The notes under the pieces are model-generated. The model worked only from the letters and a program-made list of their open reading frames with translations, was not told the origin of the DNA and searched no databases. 64,000 bases of DNA, from the NCBI RefSeq assembly GCF_002208115.1, contig NZ_CP020946.1, positions 3,410,001-3,474,000 of the forward strand, given 5' to 3'. The DNA comes from Bdellovibrio bacteriovorus. GTDB lineage: Bacteria; Bdellovibrionota; Bdellovibrionia; Bdellovibrionales; Bdellovibrionaceae. The position numbers were made by a program, and so were the translations under genes. Positions 36,246-45,167 of this stretch are shown piece by piece. Every line of letters starts with the position of its first letter. The first letter of the stretch is position 1.

Positions 36246-37376
36246 ATGAGTACACTGAAGTACGTTGTTGTGATGGGGACCACACTAGGTCTGCTGACGG
36301 GTTGTCAGAAAGAATTGGAAGAAGCTTCCAAACCCCGCTATCTGTACATCGCAAGTGGCGCCTGCTATTCCGGCACCGGCAACACCACTTACAGTGCGAC
36401 GACTTCCTCCAATGTGATCTTCCGCATCGGCCTTGAAACTGCCCAGTACGAAGGGCGCATCGCCGATTTTTCTTCCGTCCTGGATACTCCGGGCACCACC
36501 CCGGTCAGCATTGTGGATCACGACGATGAACATCTGCTGGCGTTGCTTGAGCACACCGGACAACGTCGCATCGAGCTGATCAAAAAAGACCTGCTTGGCG
36601 AAAGACAGACTTTCTATAACAACACCTCCGCAACGGCCCCTATCGGCGCATTACAATCGGCCGCTCGCTATTTGCTTTCCGTCGTCGATGGTCTTTTGAT
36701 CAGCCGCACGACCGCCATTGAGAAACTGGACACCGGTAAATCCCGCGAAACCGGAACAGGCACCAATGCCTGGGTTCAGGGACCCGGTGGATCTTGCAGT
36801 GCTTCGGCCACCAACATCACGTCCCTTGCGACCTATCCAACGTCTTCCAATGCCGCCGGTTACAACATCATTTACACTCATTCCCAGAATGCCTCCAGTG
36901 CCAACAACCGCATCGGCATCATGAATGGACTGACCGGCTGGAATGGAACGACAGGATGTCTGGCGGCACAATCAGGACCTGCCTTGACGGCTTATCCGAC
37001 CGCTTCAGTGTATATGCCTGATTCCGGGCGCATTGCGGTTGCGTATGCGGGGATCTCAGGCTCCATGCTGAATTCTATTTACACTTATGAGGTCGATGAA
37101 ACCGCCAACACCATTTCAGATCCGGTGAATGCCTATGAGGTTCCAAGTGTGATCTACGGGGCTTCAGCGATGGTCTATGACGAAGTAGAGGGGCATCTGT
37201 ATGTCGCCACGGGCGGTGCCGTGACCACGAACTTCACGACCGGAAATATTCCGTACAACATTGAAAAGTTCACCTATGACAGCACGACAAAGACCTTCAC
37301 CCGTGTAGGCTCCACGTCGTATTACAGCGGGAATCTTGAAACCCGCTGCATTTCATCCATGTTTATTGGAAATTAA
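36246..37376 (+). CDS. Secreted lipoprotein with possible propeller fold, unknown function
   Basis: The protein has 376 residues with a lipoprotein signal ending at Cys20 (TTLGLLTGC). The mature part is rich in Thr, Ser, Ala and Tyr and in strand-turn patterns (YLYIASGACYSGTGNTTYS, HLYVATGGAVTTNF, IAVAYAGISGSMLNSIYTY), as in surface beta-propellers, but no family is recognised. The ATG is preceded by AAGGAG 7 bases upstream. The last 4 bases overlap the end of the convergent S8 protease gene, so no terminator fits between them. Confidence 0.72.
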   Translation: MSTLKYVVVMGTTLGLLTGCQKELEEASKPRYLYIASGACYSGTGNTTYSATTSSNVIFRIGLETAQYEGRIADFSSVLDTPGTTPVSIVDHDDEHLLALLEHTGQRRIELIKKDLLGERQTFYNNTSATAPIGALQSAARYLLSVVDGLLISRTTAIEKLDTGKSRETGTGTNAWVQGPGGSCSASATNITSLATYPTSSNAAGYNIIYTHSQNASSANNRIGIMNGLTGWNGTTGCLAAQSGPALTAYPTASVYMPDSGRIAVAYAGISGSMLNSIYTYEVDETANTISDPVNAYEVPSVIYGASAMVYDEVEGHLYVATGGAVTTNFTTGNIPYNIEKFTYDSTTKTFTRVGSTSYYSGNLETRCISSMFIGN

Positions 37377-39106
37377 GGCGTTCCGATAATCTGAACGCCC
37401 CAACTGACCAGATCGCCATTGAAGGTCGAACCCCCATCAATGACCTTGATCGTCCAGGTGCCGTTGGAACGTTCCTGGAAGAAGGCGTTGCTCAGGAAAA
37501 CTTCGTTGTCAAAATCAACCTGACCCAACAAAGAATTTCGCATATTCAAAATCATGCTTTTAGTCCCGGACGGCGACGTCAGTTCCACGCCCAGATCACC
37601 CACCCGGTCATGATCCACCTTCAAGCGGATACGAACCCCTTCGATGCGCAAATTGTCTGTCACCGTCACGGTGTTGCTGACGCCGGTTGCGCTGTAATCA
37701 GGAATTGCGACGCGTGTGGTGTTTTCAATCCAGGCCGTGCTGGAAAGGCTGGTGGTGAATGTCGAGGTATAATTTTTTGCCAACGAAACAGCGGCGTCCA
37801 CATTCACCCGGCCAAATCCATACCAGTTATGGAATTTGAATCCCGCACTGTTGGTGACCCACGCATTTTCCCAGACCGCACCTGATGGCAAAATCACATT
37901 CTTGGCAGAGTTCCCCGGATAATTTCGCAAAGGATGATTACTGATGGCGCCAGAGTTCGGACGAACCTGCACTGCCGTTTTCGCCAGAATGTATTTCACA
38001 TCACGCCAGTTTAAATTCGGATTTGCCTCCAGAAGCAGCGCAATCGCCCCCGTCAAAACCGGAGCCGCCGAAGAAGTTCCGTTGAAAGTCGTCGTGTAAT
38101 TGCAATTGCTGTTTCCGTTGCTACCCCGTTCGAACTCCACTTTGCCAGAGATACTGGTCTGAGCATAACCTGCGCTGCAACCGGTGCGGTCGGTGGTCAC
38201 CATCGCCGGAGAATCATCGCCGGACTCTCCCCCGAAGGACGAAATCCACACATTCGAACCAACAGAAGAATACGAAGCCGCATCACCCGTAGAATTTAAA
38301 GCCGTCACCAGAATTGTGTAAGGCGTGCTGTTGTCCGGATCCAGATTCGAGTTACCGATGCAGTAAGTGTCCGTCGAGCCTTTGCATTCCACCAGGAAGT
38401 CATTGCCGGCAGACTTTACATAGATGGAACCTTTGCCACTGCGACCATTGAGCACCCCGTTCAGCAATGCTGTTTCCCAGGCGGCCACAGGATCCGGCAG
38501 ATAATTCTGCGAGTTCCCCCAGCTCATGTTGTAAACGTCATAACCACCACTCAGTTGCTCGGCCATGCGACTGTAGGTTTGCGAAACACCCGTGGACAGG
38601 AAGTTATAAGCCAGCAGTTTGGCTTTGTAAGCAACACCCTTGCTGCCCACGCCGTTATCGCCGACGGCCGCCGCCAGACCCGCCACGGATGTGCCGTGAT
38701 TGTCATCGGAAGAACTTGGAGGCGCATTGCTGGAGGTGTACGGAGCTGCGTTGTGATAATTCTTGGAAACCCCATACAGGAAGTTGTCCTTCAAATCCGG
38801 ATGGGCATCCTGAACACCGTCATCGGAAATCACAATTTTGATTCCGTTTCCAGTAAGCCCCGCCGTCCATGTCTGCAACAGATTCAAATCCACACCGGCG
38901 GTCCCGGCATCGGCGGCAAAAACTTTTTGTCCGGTGTTATTGATATGCCAGGCGTAACCTAACAAAGGGTCCGCGCCCGTACCGGCCAGTTCTTCACCAA
39001 CTGCCGTGAAGCTGTTTTTCGCGCAGTTAGTAAATAAAGTCCCCGTGATAGCAGCTATCACCGCAAGGCCCATCAGCATTTTGGCTTTAGGACTAAAACT
39101 TTTCAT
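37373..39106 (-). CDS. Subtilisin-family (S8, kexin-like) serine protease with C-terminal P domain
   Basis: The protein has 577 residues with a lipoprotein-type signal ending LFTNC (Cys28). The catalytic domain of about 50-430 has the triad visible: Asp in IVISDDGVQDAHPDL (95 or 96), His137 in DDNHGTSVAG and Ser345 in NGTSSAAPV, with the oxyanion Asn235 in KSAGND. A P/proprotein-convertase domain occupies about 455-577 (IEGVRIRLKVDHDRVGDLGVEL, GTWTIKVIDGG). No N-terminal prodomain lies between the signal and the catalytic domain; a prodomain-like protein is encoded by the gene just upstream, overlapping by 14 bases. Secreted proteases of this kind are plausible in predation, but the substrate is unknown. 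Confidence 0.92.
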   Translation of the reverse strand: MKSFSPKAKMLMGLAVIAAITGTLFTNCAKNSFTAVGEELAGTGADPLLGYAWHINNTGQKVFAADAGTAGVDLNLLQTWTAGLTGNGIKIVISDDGVQDAHPDLKDNFLYGVSKNYHNAAPYTSSNAPPSSSDDNHGTSVAGLAAAVGDNGVGSKGVAYKAKLLAYNFLSTGVSQTYSRMAEQLSGGYDVYNMSWGNSQNYLPDPVAAWETALLNGVLNGRSGKGSIYVKSAGNDFLVECKGSTDTYCIGNSNLDPDNSTPYTILVTALNSTGDAASYSSVGSNVWISSFGGESGDDSPAMVTTDRTGCSAGYAQTSISGKVEFERGSNGNSNCNYTTTFNGTSSAAPVLTGAIALLLEANPNLNWRDVKYILAKTAVQVRPNSGAISNHPLRNYPGNSAKNVILPSGAVWENAWVTNSAGFKFHNWYGFGRVNVDAAVSLAKNYTSTFTTSLSSTAWIENTTRVAIPDYSATGVSNTVTVTDNLRIEGVRIRLKVDHDRVGDLGVELTSPSGTKSMILNMRNSLLGQVDFDNEVFLSNAFFQERSNGTWTIKVIDGGSTFNGDLVSWGVQIIGTP

Positions 39107-39830
39107 ACTTCCTGCTCAAAATTTCCAGTTGGGCCTGACTGATACCAGGTTCACTGCTTAAACGTTCTTTCAAAGAGGACAAATTGAATGTGTCCTGTGC
39201 CGAGGTCACAAAATACATATTCGCTTCCGGCATCGAACCCACAACCTTTAGGTCATATTCCTGAATCAGAGAATCGATATTCACACCTTCATTCACAGTG
39301 ATCTGAATGGTGCCCGTCACAACGCCCGCAATCCCTTTGCGCTCGTTGTAAACGGCCAGGGGCTGTGATGCCGAGAAGTGACGGTCATCGCCACGGAAGC
39401 CGTCTTCTTCGACCAGATAGTAACCGTTGATTTCAGCCAAGTAAGCACTGCGTTTGCCCGCAGACTGCGGATAGGCGGCCACACCCTCCCACACTTTCCA
39501 GGAAGTGCCGGACAAAACAGATGACTGCGCCAGACGGCGATCATCCGGTTTTGGCAAAACGGTCTGCTTTCTTTTTGGCTCCAGTAAACGACGTGATTCT
39601 TCCGCCTGATTCTGGCCGTGCGAAGGGATCTCGGTCACCTGCATTTGCGCGCCCGGGGACTGCATGGCGATGTCTTCTTCGCTTAAACGGTCTTCAGAGG
39701 ATTCAACAACATCGACGGCCTCTTTCAAGGATTCCGCCAAAGTCGGCTCCTGATCCTTTTTAAGGAACAGCGAAAGCGCAACAACCGCTGTGATTACAAT
39801 AAGTAAGATGATGACGTGTTTACGTGCCAT
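39093..39830 (-). CDS. Membrane-anchored S8-prodomain-like protein (separate propeptide for the protease downstream)
   Basis: The protein has 245 residues from the ATG at 39830 (AAAGGA upstream); an open frame extends 135 bases further 5' but has no ribosome site there. One membrane helix lies at residues 3-22 (RKHVIILLIVITAVVALSLF). A polar linker runs to about residue 125. The last 110 residues look like the inhibitory prodomain of S8 proteases (VVTGTIQITVNEGVNIDSLIQEYDLKVVGSM, MYFVTSAQ, LKERLSSEPGISQAQLEIL). The gene overlaps the protease start by 14 bases (the protease ATG lies in its last codons). I infer that it acts in trans as chaperone and inhibitor; the fold assignment is by pattern. 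Confidence 0.72.
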   Translation of the reverse strand: MARKHVIILLIVITAVVALSLFLKKDQEPTLAESLKEAVDVVESSEDRLSEEDIAMQSPGAQMQVTEIPSHGQNQAEESRRLLEPKRKQTVLPKPDDRRLAQSSVLSGTSWKVWEGVAAYPQSAGKRSAYLAEINGYYLVEEDGFRGDDRHFSASQPLAVYNERKGIAGVVTGTIQITVNEGVNIDSLIQEYDLKVVGSMPEANMYFVTSAQDTFNLSSLKERLSSEPGISQAQLEILSRKYEKF

Positions 39831-39950
39831 GAGTCCTTTAATTCTATCGCTAAAAGGGGGGCCACGTTCACTATTTTCTGCAAGAAGTATTGGGAAAGTA
39901 TGGAAACAGACTGTGTTCCCGTTTTGAGACAGAACTTTGGTCTGTAATAA

Positions 39951-39981
39951 AAAACCCCTCAGCAATCACTCGCTGAGGGGT
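39951..39981 (-). terminator. Intrinsic terminator of the trxB-receiver unit
   Basis: On the minus strand CCCCTCAGC and GCTGAGGGG form a perfect 9-bp stem around an 8-base loop, followed by a T-rich tract (39954 downwards). It lies 31 bases after the stop of the receiver gene at 40012. Confidence 0.88.
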
Positions 39982-40011
39982 CCATATTTTATTCAATCAG
40001 TTTGGTTTCGA

Positions 40012-40509
40012 TTACGGATTCAGCTTCAAAAGCGTTTCCACGGTTTTTTTCAGCTTTTCAACGTCGAATGGCTTTTTGATGTAGTCATCAGCGCCGATCT
40101 CAAAGGCCTTTTTCATGTCTTCTTCGGAAGCTTTGCCGGACACGAACACCAGCGGGATTTTTTTCAGATCGCGGTGCTCTTTCAGAAGTTGCGCCAGTTC
40201 AAAACCGTTGATCCAAGGCAGTCCCACGTCCATCAGAATCAGATCCACCGAGTGATCATCCAGCACTGTCGAAAGCTCAGTGCCATCGGCCGCAAGCTTC
40301 GTCACATAACCTTCACTCTCAAGGATTCTTTTCATCGCCAGGCGCATGGTTTCGTCATCCTCGATCACAAGAATGATTTTTGGATCCAGCTTTTTCTTGG
40401 CTTCGCGGAACTGATCCAAAGGCACCACTTCCTGAGAAGCGATGCGGGCCTTGGTCATCTTTTCGATCTTTTCGATCAAATCCTTGGTGTTGATTCTTTT
40501 GTCCTTCAT
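40012..40509 (-). CDS. Stand-alone response regulator receiver protein
   Basis: The protein has 165 residues from the ATG at 40509, supported by AAGGAAG upstream. A longer frame runs back into trxB, but without a ribosome site. After a charged 45-residue N-terminal extension comes one receiver domain (about 47-165) with the acidic pair VIEDDE, the phosphoacceptor Asp in ILMDVGLP, Ser in VFVSGKA and Lys in DYIKKPF. There is no output domain, so it acts by protein-protein contact, in the manner of CheY-like or phosphorelay proteins. It lies 7 bases after trxB and is probably co-transcribed with it; no histidine kinase is nearby. Confidence 0.85.
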   Translation of the reverse strand: MKDKRINTKDLIEKIEKMTKARIASQEVVPLDQFREAKKKLDPKIILVIEDDETMRLAMKRILESEGYVTKLAADGTELSTVLDDHSVDLILMDVGLPWINGFELAQLLKEHRDLKKIPLVFVSGKASEEDMKKAFEIGADDYIKKPFDVEKLKKTVETLLKLNP

Positions 40510-40516
40510 ATCTTCC

Positions 40517-41461
40517 TTAGTGAGCTTCCTGGGCTTCCAGCCATCTTTCAGCATCGATCGCCGCCATACAACCTGTACCGGCTGCCGTGATCGCCTGACG
40601 ATATACGTGATCTTGCACGTCTCCCGCCGCAAAGACACCTGGAATATTAGTATACGTGGTGTTGGGCTGGGTGATCAAATAGCCTGTCTCATTCATATCC
40701 AAAACACCTTTGAAAAGGTCGGTGTTCGGCTTATGGCCAATGGCCAGGAATAGACCTGTGATCGGAAGTTCTTTGACAGCGCCATCAACAGTGCCTTTGA
40801 TTTTCGCACCGGTCATACCCTTGCCGTCACCCAGAACCTCGGTCACCTCGGTGTTGTAAAGCACTTCGATTTTTGGGTTCTTAAGCGCACGATCAACCAT
40901 GATTTTGGAGGCACGGAAGTGGTCACGTCTGTGAATCAGGTACACCTTGCTGGCAAAGCGAGTCAGGAACTGCGCTTCTTCCATCGCTGTGTCACCACCG
41001 CCAACAACGCCGATTTCCTGATTGCGGAAGAAGGCACCGTCACAAGTTGCACACGCAGAAACACCACGGTTGGCGTAAACTTTTTCAGAAGGCAGACCCA
41101 GATACTTGGCGCTGGCGCCAGTGGAAATGATAATGGATTTTGCCAAGTGAAGTTTGTCACCGATCCACACTTTGAACGGACGCTGGGAGAAATCCACCTT
41201 CGTCACATTGCGAGTGATGAAACGAGTGCCGAATCTTTCGGCCTGTTTTCTCATGACTGTGATCAGGTCCGGACCCGTGATCCCGTGGTCAAAGCCTGGG
41301 AAGTTTTCAACTTCGGTCGTGGTCATCAACTGACCGCCGGCCTCTTCACCTTCAATCATCAAAGGCTCCAGATTGGCGCGGGAAGTATAAATAGCGGAAG
41401 TCAGGCCTGCAGGGCCGGAACCGATGATGATGACGTTTTCAACTTTTTGATCCTGAGTCAT
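40517..41461 (-). CDS. trxB: Thioredoxin reductase
   Basis: The protein has 314 residues, the length of low-molecular-weight TrxB. It transfers electrons from NADPH via FAD to thioredoxin. The FAD-binding start is IIIGSGPAGLTSAIYTSRA (12-30), the redox pair is Cys137 and Cys140 in ACATCDGAFF, the NADPH motif is VGGGDTAMEEA and the closing FAD motif is GVFAAGDVQD. The start has GAGGTAAT upstream. It is the first gene of a two-gene unit with the receiver protein. Confidence 0.96.
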   Translation of the reverse strand: MTQDQKVENVIIIGSGPAGLTSAIYTSRANLEPLMIEGEEAGGQLMTTTEVENFPGFDHGITGPDLITVMRKQAERFGTRFITRNVTKVDFSQRPFKVWIGDKLHLAKSIIISTGASAKYLGLPSEKVYANRGVSACATCDGAFFRNQEIGVVGGGDTAMEEAQFLTRFASKVYLIHRRDHFRASKIMVDRALKNPKIEVLYNTEVTEVLGDGKGMTGAKIKGTVDGAVKELPITGLFLAIGHKPNTDLFKGVLDMNETGYLITQPNTTYTNIPGVFAAGDVQDHVYRQAITAAGTGCMAAIDAERWLEAQEAH

Positions 41462-41568
41462 AGATTACCTCACAATTGGTCGGGACAATAACGGATCAAG
41501 GCTACCACAAATAGCCCCGTTTTCATTAGTTCTTTGCACGTTTTGGACTGCGTCAGCTACAATGGGCT

Positions 41569-41856
41569 ATGCCCGTGATTTCTTTTAAAAAGAACATGCC
41601 TGCCGTAGAGGTTCCTGCTGACACCGTCCTGATGATGGCGCTACTGGATGCGGGCCTTCCCGTGGCTTCCAGTTGTGATGGCGACGGCGTTTGCGCAAAG
41701 TGCAAAATCATTATTGTGGAAGGCAAAGAGAATCTATCTGCTGAAAACGACACAGAAAATTTTCTGCGCGAAAAAAACGGGCTTTCTTCGGATGTTCGCA
41801 TCAGCTGCCAGACCCGCATTCAGGGCAACATCACGGTCGACGCGACATATTGGTGA
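41569..41856 (+). CDS. [2Fe-2S] ferredoxin, plant/adrenodoxin-like
   Basis: The protein has 95 residues. Four cysteines follow the plant-type pattern: Cys36, Cys42 and Cys45 in SCDGDGVCAKC and Cys80 in RISCQTR, so a [2Fe-2S] cluster is expected. The N-terminal beta-strands (VISFKKNMPAVEVPADTVL) fit the ferredoxin fold. It carries electrons in the cytoplasm; the partner is unknown. The ribosome site is weak. It is divergent from trxB and convergent with the next small gene, 3 bases away. Confidence 0.9.
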   Translation: MPVISFKKNMPAVEVPADTVLMMALLDAGLPVASSCDGDGVCAKCKIIIVEGKENLSAENDTENFLREKNGLSSDVRISCQTRIQGNITVDATYW

Positions 41857-41859
41857 ATC

Positions 41860-42168
41860 TTACAGTTCACGGTGTTTAAATTCCTTGCCGGGATCATCCA
41901 CTTCGTGATCCGGGCGATCCAGACGACGGGCTTCCACCGGCTGCGGAACCGAGCAGCGCTCCCCTTCAACCCGGGACATATTGGTTTTGCGCCCAATACC
42001 GGATTGATTTCGTCCATAACAGGGAATCACAGAGCTGCGTAGAACCGTGGCTGGCTCTGCCGGAGTCACAAAATCAGTTTCACGAGTGATCGCACCAAGA
42101 ATCGGCTCTAATCCAAAAAAGAAAAATACACCAATGAAGAATAAGGAAAAACGAAGAAAGGATGCCAT
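41860..42168 (-). CDS. Small exported or membrane-anchored protein, unknown
   Basis: The protein has 102 residues from the ATG at 42168, chosen because GGGGGAT lies 5 bases upstream; the frame is open to 42390 but that part is not convincing. A hydrophobic N-terminal segment (residues 4-24, FLRFSLFFIGVFFFFGL) is a signal peptide or anchor. The rest is polar with two cysteines and ends in a basic and acidic tail (DRPDHEVDDPGKEFKHREL). No family recognised. The 250 bases between it and trmB hold the trmB terminator and no other visible gene. Confidence 0.55.
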   Translation of the reverse strand: MASFLRFSLFFIGVFFFFGLEPILGAITRETDFVTPAEPATVLRSSVIPCYGRNQSGIGRKTNMSRVEGERCSVPQPVEARRLDRPDHEVDDPGKEFKHREL

Positions 42169-42374
42169 AGAATCCCCCTGTTCCCAAAACTCTCTCAGTA
42201 TACCCCAAGGAAATTTAAAACGAGGACTTCTGCCACCCAACACCAGCCCAAAGTGCGATTCACGCAGTAAAGCCCTCCCAAAAAGCCGGGAATCAAGGTC
42301 GGTCAAAAGGGTTCGAATGCAAGGCGGAGGTTCTTTTGCGAAACGGAGGCGTGCTCCAAGCACGTCGGAGAGAA

Positions 42375-42411
42375 GCAAAAGGCCCGACAACGCAGCAGGC
42401 GGGCCCTTTTC
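42375..42411 (-). terminator. Intrinsic terminator after trmB
   Basis: On the minus strand AAAGGGCCCG and CGGGCCTTTT form a stem around a loop of about 13 bases, ending in T residues. It starts about 9 bases after the trmB stop at 42420. Confidence 0.8.
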
Positions 42412-42419
42412 ACCGACCG

Positions 42420-43118
42420 CTAGACCTTCTGCAGTCTGACGAAATTGATTTTGATCCCTTCACGCAGGAAGATTTTCTCAAAAGCCGTTTCGAAGTTCTG
42501 ATCTTTCATTTCTGAATTGTGCAGATCCTGAGTTTCAAAAATGATCTTGTACGGAGACTGACGGATTTCATCCATCGCCCACAGGAAATACACCAAAGAA
42601 TCGGTTTTGAAATTGATGAAAGAACCCGGCTTTTGCAGACGGTACAAAAGCTCCAGATTATCTTTGCACACGAAACGGTTCTTCGGCTTTTTCGGGGACG
42701 TCCATGGATCCGGGAAATGGATATAGACGTTGTCGATCTCGCCCTCAGCAAAAAGATGATCAATGTTGAAAGCGTGGAAACGCGTGATCGCCGCATTTTT
42801 GCAGCCAGCATTCACCGCGCGACGGATGGACTGAATCAAAGGTTTGTATTTCAGCTCAAGGCCCACCAACAGGCGGTCAGAATGGGTTTTGGCGTGATGA
42901 GCAAAGTAAGTCCCGTTCCCGGTGCCCACTTCCACGTCCATCGGCATGCCAGCATCAGCTTTAAAAACGTCCGAACGCCATTTGCCCTTGTTCAGCGGAG
43001 CACGCAGCTCATCGAAAGCCACATGCGCATATTCGCCGTTCAACGCCAGGGTGTAGGCATTCTGGTTGGGAAGGTCTTTGGTGATATTAATTTGTCTTCT
43101 TAGAGCCTGATCTGTCAT
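42420..43118 (-). CDS. trmB: tRNA (guanine-N7)-methyltransferase
   Basis: The protein has 232 residues. It methylates G46 of tRNA using SAM. The SAM motif VEVGTGNGTYFAHHA is followed by GLELKYKPL, and the family signature IHFPDPWTSPKKPKNRF is clear. The TrmB C-terminal region contains FINFKTDSLVYFLWAM. The ATG lies within the last 32 bases of the upstream cation-efflux gene, so the two are translationally coupled. A GGGAC ribosome site lies upstream. Confidence 0.94.
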   Translation of the reverse strand: MTDQALRRQINITKDLPNQNAYTLALNGEYAHVAFDELRAPLNKGKWRSDVFKADAGMPMDVEVGTGNGTYFAHHAKTHSDRLLVGLELKYKPLIQSIRRAVNAGCKNAAITRFHAFNIDHLFAEGEIDNVYIHFPDPWTSPKKPKNRFVCKDNLELLYRLQKPGSFINFKTDSLVYFLWAMDEIRQSPYKIIFETQDLHNSEMKDQNFETAFEKIFLREGIKINFVRLQKV

Positions 43119-44124
43119 GGGTCCCTTGATTAGTCGGAGCCGGGTCGTCGGTCAAGCTTTTCACAGAGAAGTCCGGCCGGTGGCGGAAAGGCTGCAAACG
43201 AATCGGGCACTGAGGCACCTCACAGCTGTCACAGTAGGATTTTTTACAAGGATCCACATGGAAAGCCAGCTCCCCGTCAAACTCATAATCCTTTACCACC
43301 GCAGCCTCATAATCACTGGTCATGGCGTGAACCTGAGAAACATCCCAATATTCCGGCACCACCATATGGGCATCCACGTGATGGAATCGGCCAGAGCGAA
43401 TCACGCGCAGATGGTGAATATTGATCACACCAGGCACACGATTTTTCTCCAGCGCACTGGCCAGAAGCTCGAGTGACGCCATATCCTGCTGGTCCATCAG
43501 GCCACCCAAAGATTCGCGCACAATTTTAAATCCTGAATAAGCCAGTTGCAAACCCACCAGCATCGCAATCACCGGATCCAGCCACTGAATTCCGGTCAGC
43601 AAAACCAGCCCCAGACCAACCATCACTCCGGCGGTGGTCAGAACGTCCGACAGCACATGGGCCCCACTGGCCTTCAGGGCATCCGACTGATGAGTCGTCC
43701 CCACGCGCTTCAAATACAAACCCAAAGCCAGATTCACCAGGGCGGCTCCGCCCACGATCAACAAACCCATCTCCAGCTTCTGAGTGGGTTCATGATAAAT
43801 CAACGCTTTGGCGGCTTCGGCGATAATCATGATGGCGGCAAAAAAGATCATACCGCCTTCAAACGCTGACGAGAAATACTCGGCCTTGCCGTGCCCATAG
43901 GGATGATCCTCATCCGCGGGCTGAGCGGCGAAACGAATCACAAACAGCGCCACGATGGCGGCTATGACGTTCACGATACTTTCCAATGCATCAGACAGCA
44001 CGGCGGTCGAGCTGGTAAGGCGATAGGCCACCACCTTCATGGTGAATATCACGACACTGGCAATGGCAGAAATCCACGCGGCACGATTACGGATTTTTTC
44101 AGCAGATGAAATAGAACTTTGCAT
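43087..44124 (-). CDS. Cation diffusion facilitator metal efflux protein
   Basis: The protein has 345 residues and six predicted membrane helices in the first 215 residues. Metal-site residues are visible in TM2 (LSDALESIVN) and TM5 (GAHVLSD, H-x3-D), and the loop DHPYGHGKAEYF is typical of CDF proteins. The cytoplasmic C-terminal domain has histidines (NIHHLRV, RFHHVDAHM) and an unusual Cys-rich end (CKKSYCDSCEVPQC) that may bind metal. It exports Zn2+, Fe2+ or similar ions by proton exchange; specificity cannot be told. No good ribosome site is visible before the ATG. It overlaps trmB by 32 bases. Confidence 0.92.
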   Translation of the reverse strand: MQSSISSAEKIRNRAAWISAIASVVIFTMKVVAYRLTSSTAVLSDALESIVNVIAAIVALFVIRFAAQPADEDHPYGHGKAEYFSSAFEGGMIFFAAIMIIAEAAKALIYHEPTQKLEMGLLIVGGAALVNLALGLYLKRVGTTHQSDALKASGAHVLSDVLTTAGVMVGLGLVLLTGIQWLDPVIAMLVGLQLAYSGFKIVRESLGGLMDQQDMASLELLASALEKNRVPGVINIHHLRVIRSGRFHHVDAHMVVPEYWDVSQVHAMTSDYEAAVVKDYEFDGELAFHVDPCKKSYCDSCEVPQCPIRLQPFRHRPDFSVKSLTDDPAPTNQGTHDRSGSKKTN

Positions 44125-44168
44125 ATAAGAGCGTTTTCTTAGATACCCCGGGCGAGGTCAACGACTAA

Positions 44169-45167
44169 TTAGCCAGCAGCCTTACGGCGCTTATGAATGG
44201 CAGATTTGATTTCCACCACAGGAGCGGCATCCAGTTTGTAATGAGCCACCTGGTTGCGCCCGGCCCGTTTGGCTTCATATAAAGCGTGGTCGGCACGACG
44301 GACCAGCTCACGGGCACTGATGTTTTCACCCGGGATCGTAATGGCAAAGCCCAAAGAGGCCGTCAGCTTCATTGAGTCCTCACCATTGCGGAAAGTGGTC
44401 TTTTCGATGTTTTCACGCAGGCGCTCGCAGAAGTACATGGCACCGGCATGATTGGTCTCTGTCAGCACCATCAGGAATTCATCCCCACCATAGCGGGCCG
44501 GAATATCAATATTGCGTGTGTTGGCGCGAATGATCTTACCCACTTCGGACAGCACATAGCTTCCGAACAGATGGTCATGCCCGTCATTGACGGTTTTGAA
44601 ATAGTCCATATCCATCATCACGACACAGACATCACGGTGGAAGCGACGACCGCGCTCCATCTCGAAGTCCAGACGTTGATACAGCGAACGCATGTTGTAC
44701 AGACCCGTCAGGTCATCGGTATCAACAAGCTCTTTGAGTTTCTCGTTGGCGAAAAGCAGTTGCTCGTGCAAATCGCGAATACGCAACTGTGAGCGAATGC
44801 GCGCCAGAAGCTCCAGCGGCACAAATGGTTTTACGATGTAGTCATCCGCACCCGAGTCCAGAGCCTCGATGATAGCTTCAGTGCTGGAGTTTTCCGACAC
44901 AAACACGCAGGAAACGTGAGACAGACGCTCACGCACGGATTTCAAAACCCGCAAACCCGCCATGGAAGGCGCCATCCAGTCCAAAATGACAATGTGAGGA
45001 ATCCAGGATTCGATCAGCTTGTGCGCTTCAGATTCGGTGGTCACACCGCGCGCGTCGTAGCCCTCCCAGCGCAAAGGCTCCAGGAGAATTTCCAGGCTAT
45101 CCTTATCGTCGTCGATTACTAGAATACGGCGACTTTTTGGTTGTTTAGGGCTTACTTCAAAACTCAT
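44169..45167 (-). CDS. Response regulator with GGDEF diguanylate cyclase output
   Basis: The protein has 332 residues from the ATG at 45167; another ATG at 45200 is in frame and the choice is uncertain. The receiver domain (about 15-130) has VIDDDKDS, the phosphoacceptor Asp in VILDWMAP and Lys in DYIVKPF. After a linker helix comes the GGDEF domain (about 165-325) with intact active site RYGGDEF and the inhibitory I-site RNID five residues before it, so it should make c-di-GMP under product inhibition. It is a candidate source of signal for the PilZ protein at 35143. It forms a single-gene unit. Confidence 0.92.
   Translation of the reverse strand: MSFEVSPKQPKSRRILVIDDDKDSLEILLEPLRWEGYDARGVTTESEAHKLIESWIPHIVILDWMAPSMAGLRVLKSVRERLSHVSCVFVSENSSTEAIIEALDSGADDYIVKPFVPLELLARIRSQLRIRDLHEQLLFANEKLKELVDTDDLTGLYNMRSLYQRLDFEMERGRRFHRDVCVVMMDMDYFKTVNDGHDHLFGSYVLSEVGKIIRANTRNIDIPARYGGDEFLMVLTETNHAGAMYFCERLRENIEKTTFRNGEDSMKLTASLGFAITIPGENISARELVRRADHALYEAKRAGRNQVAHYKLDAAPVVEIKSAIHKRRKAAG

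Noticed and set aside
39080-39120. Programmed frameshift fusing the prodomain-like protein and the S8 protease.
   Set aside because: The protease has its own ATG and export signal, and no slippery heptamer was seen; separate products fit better.
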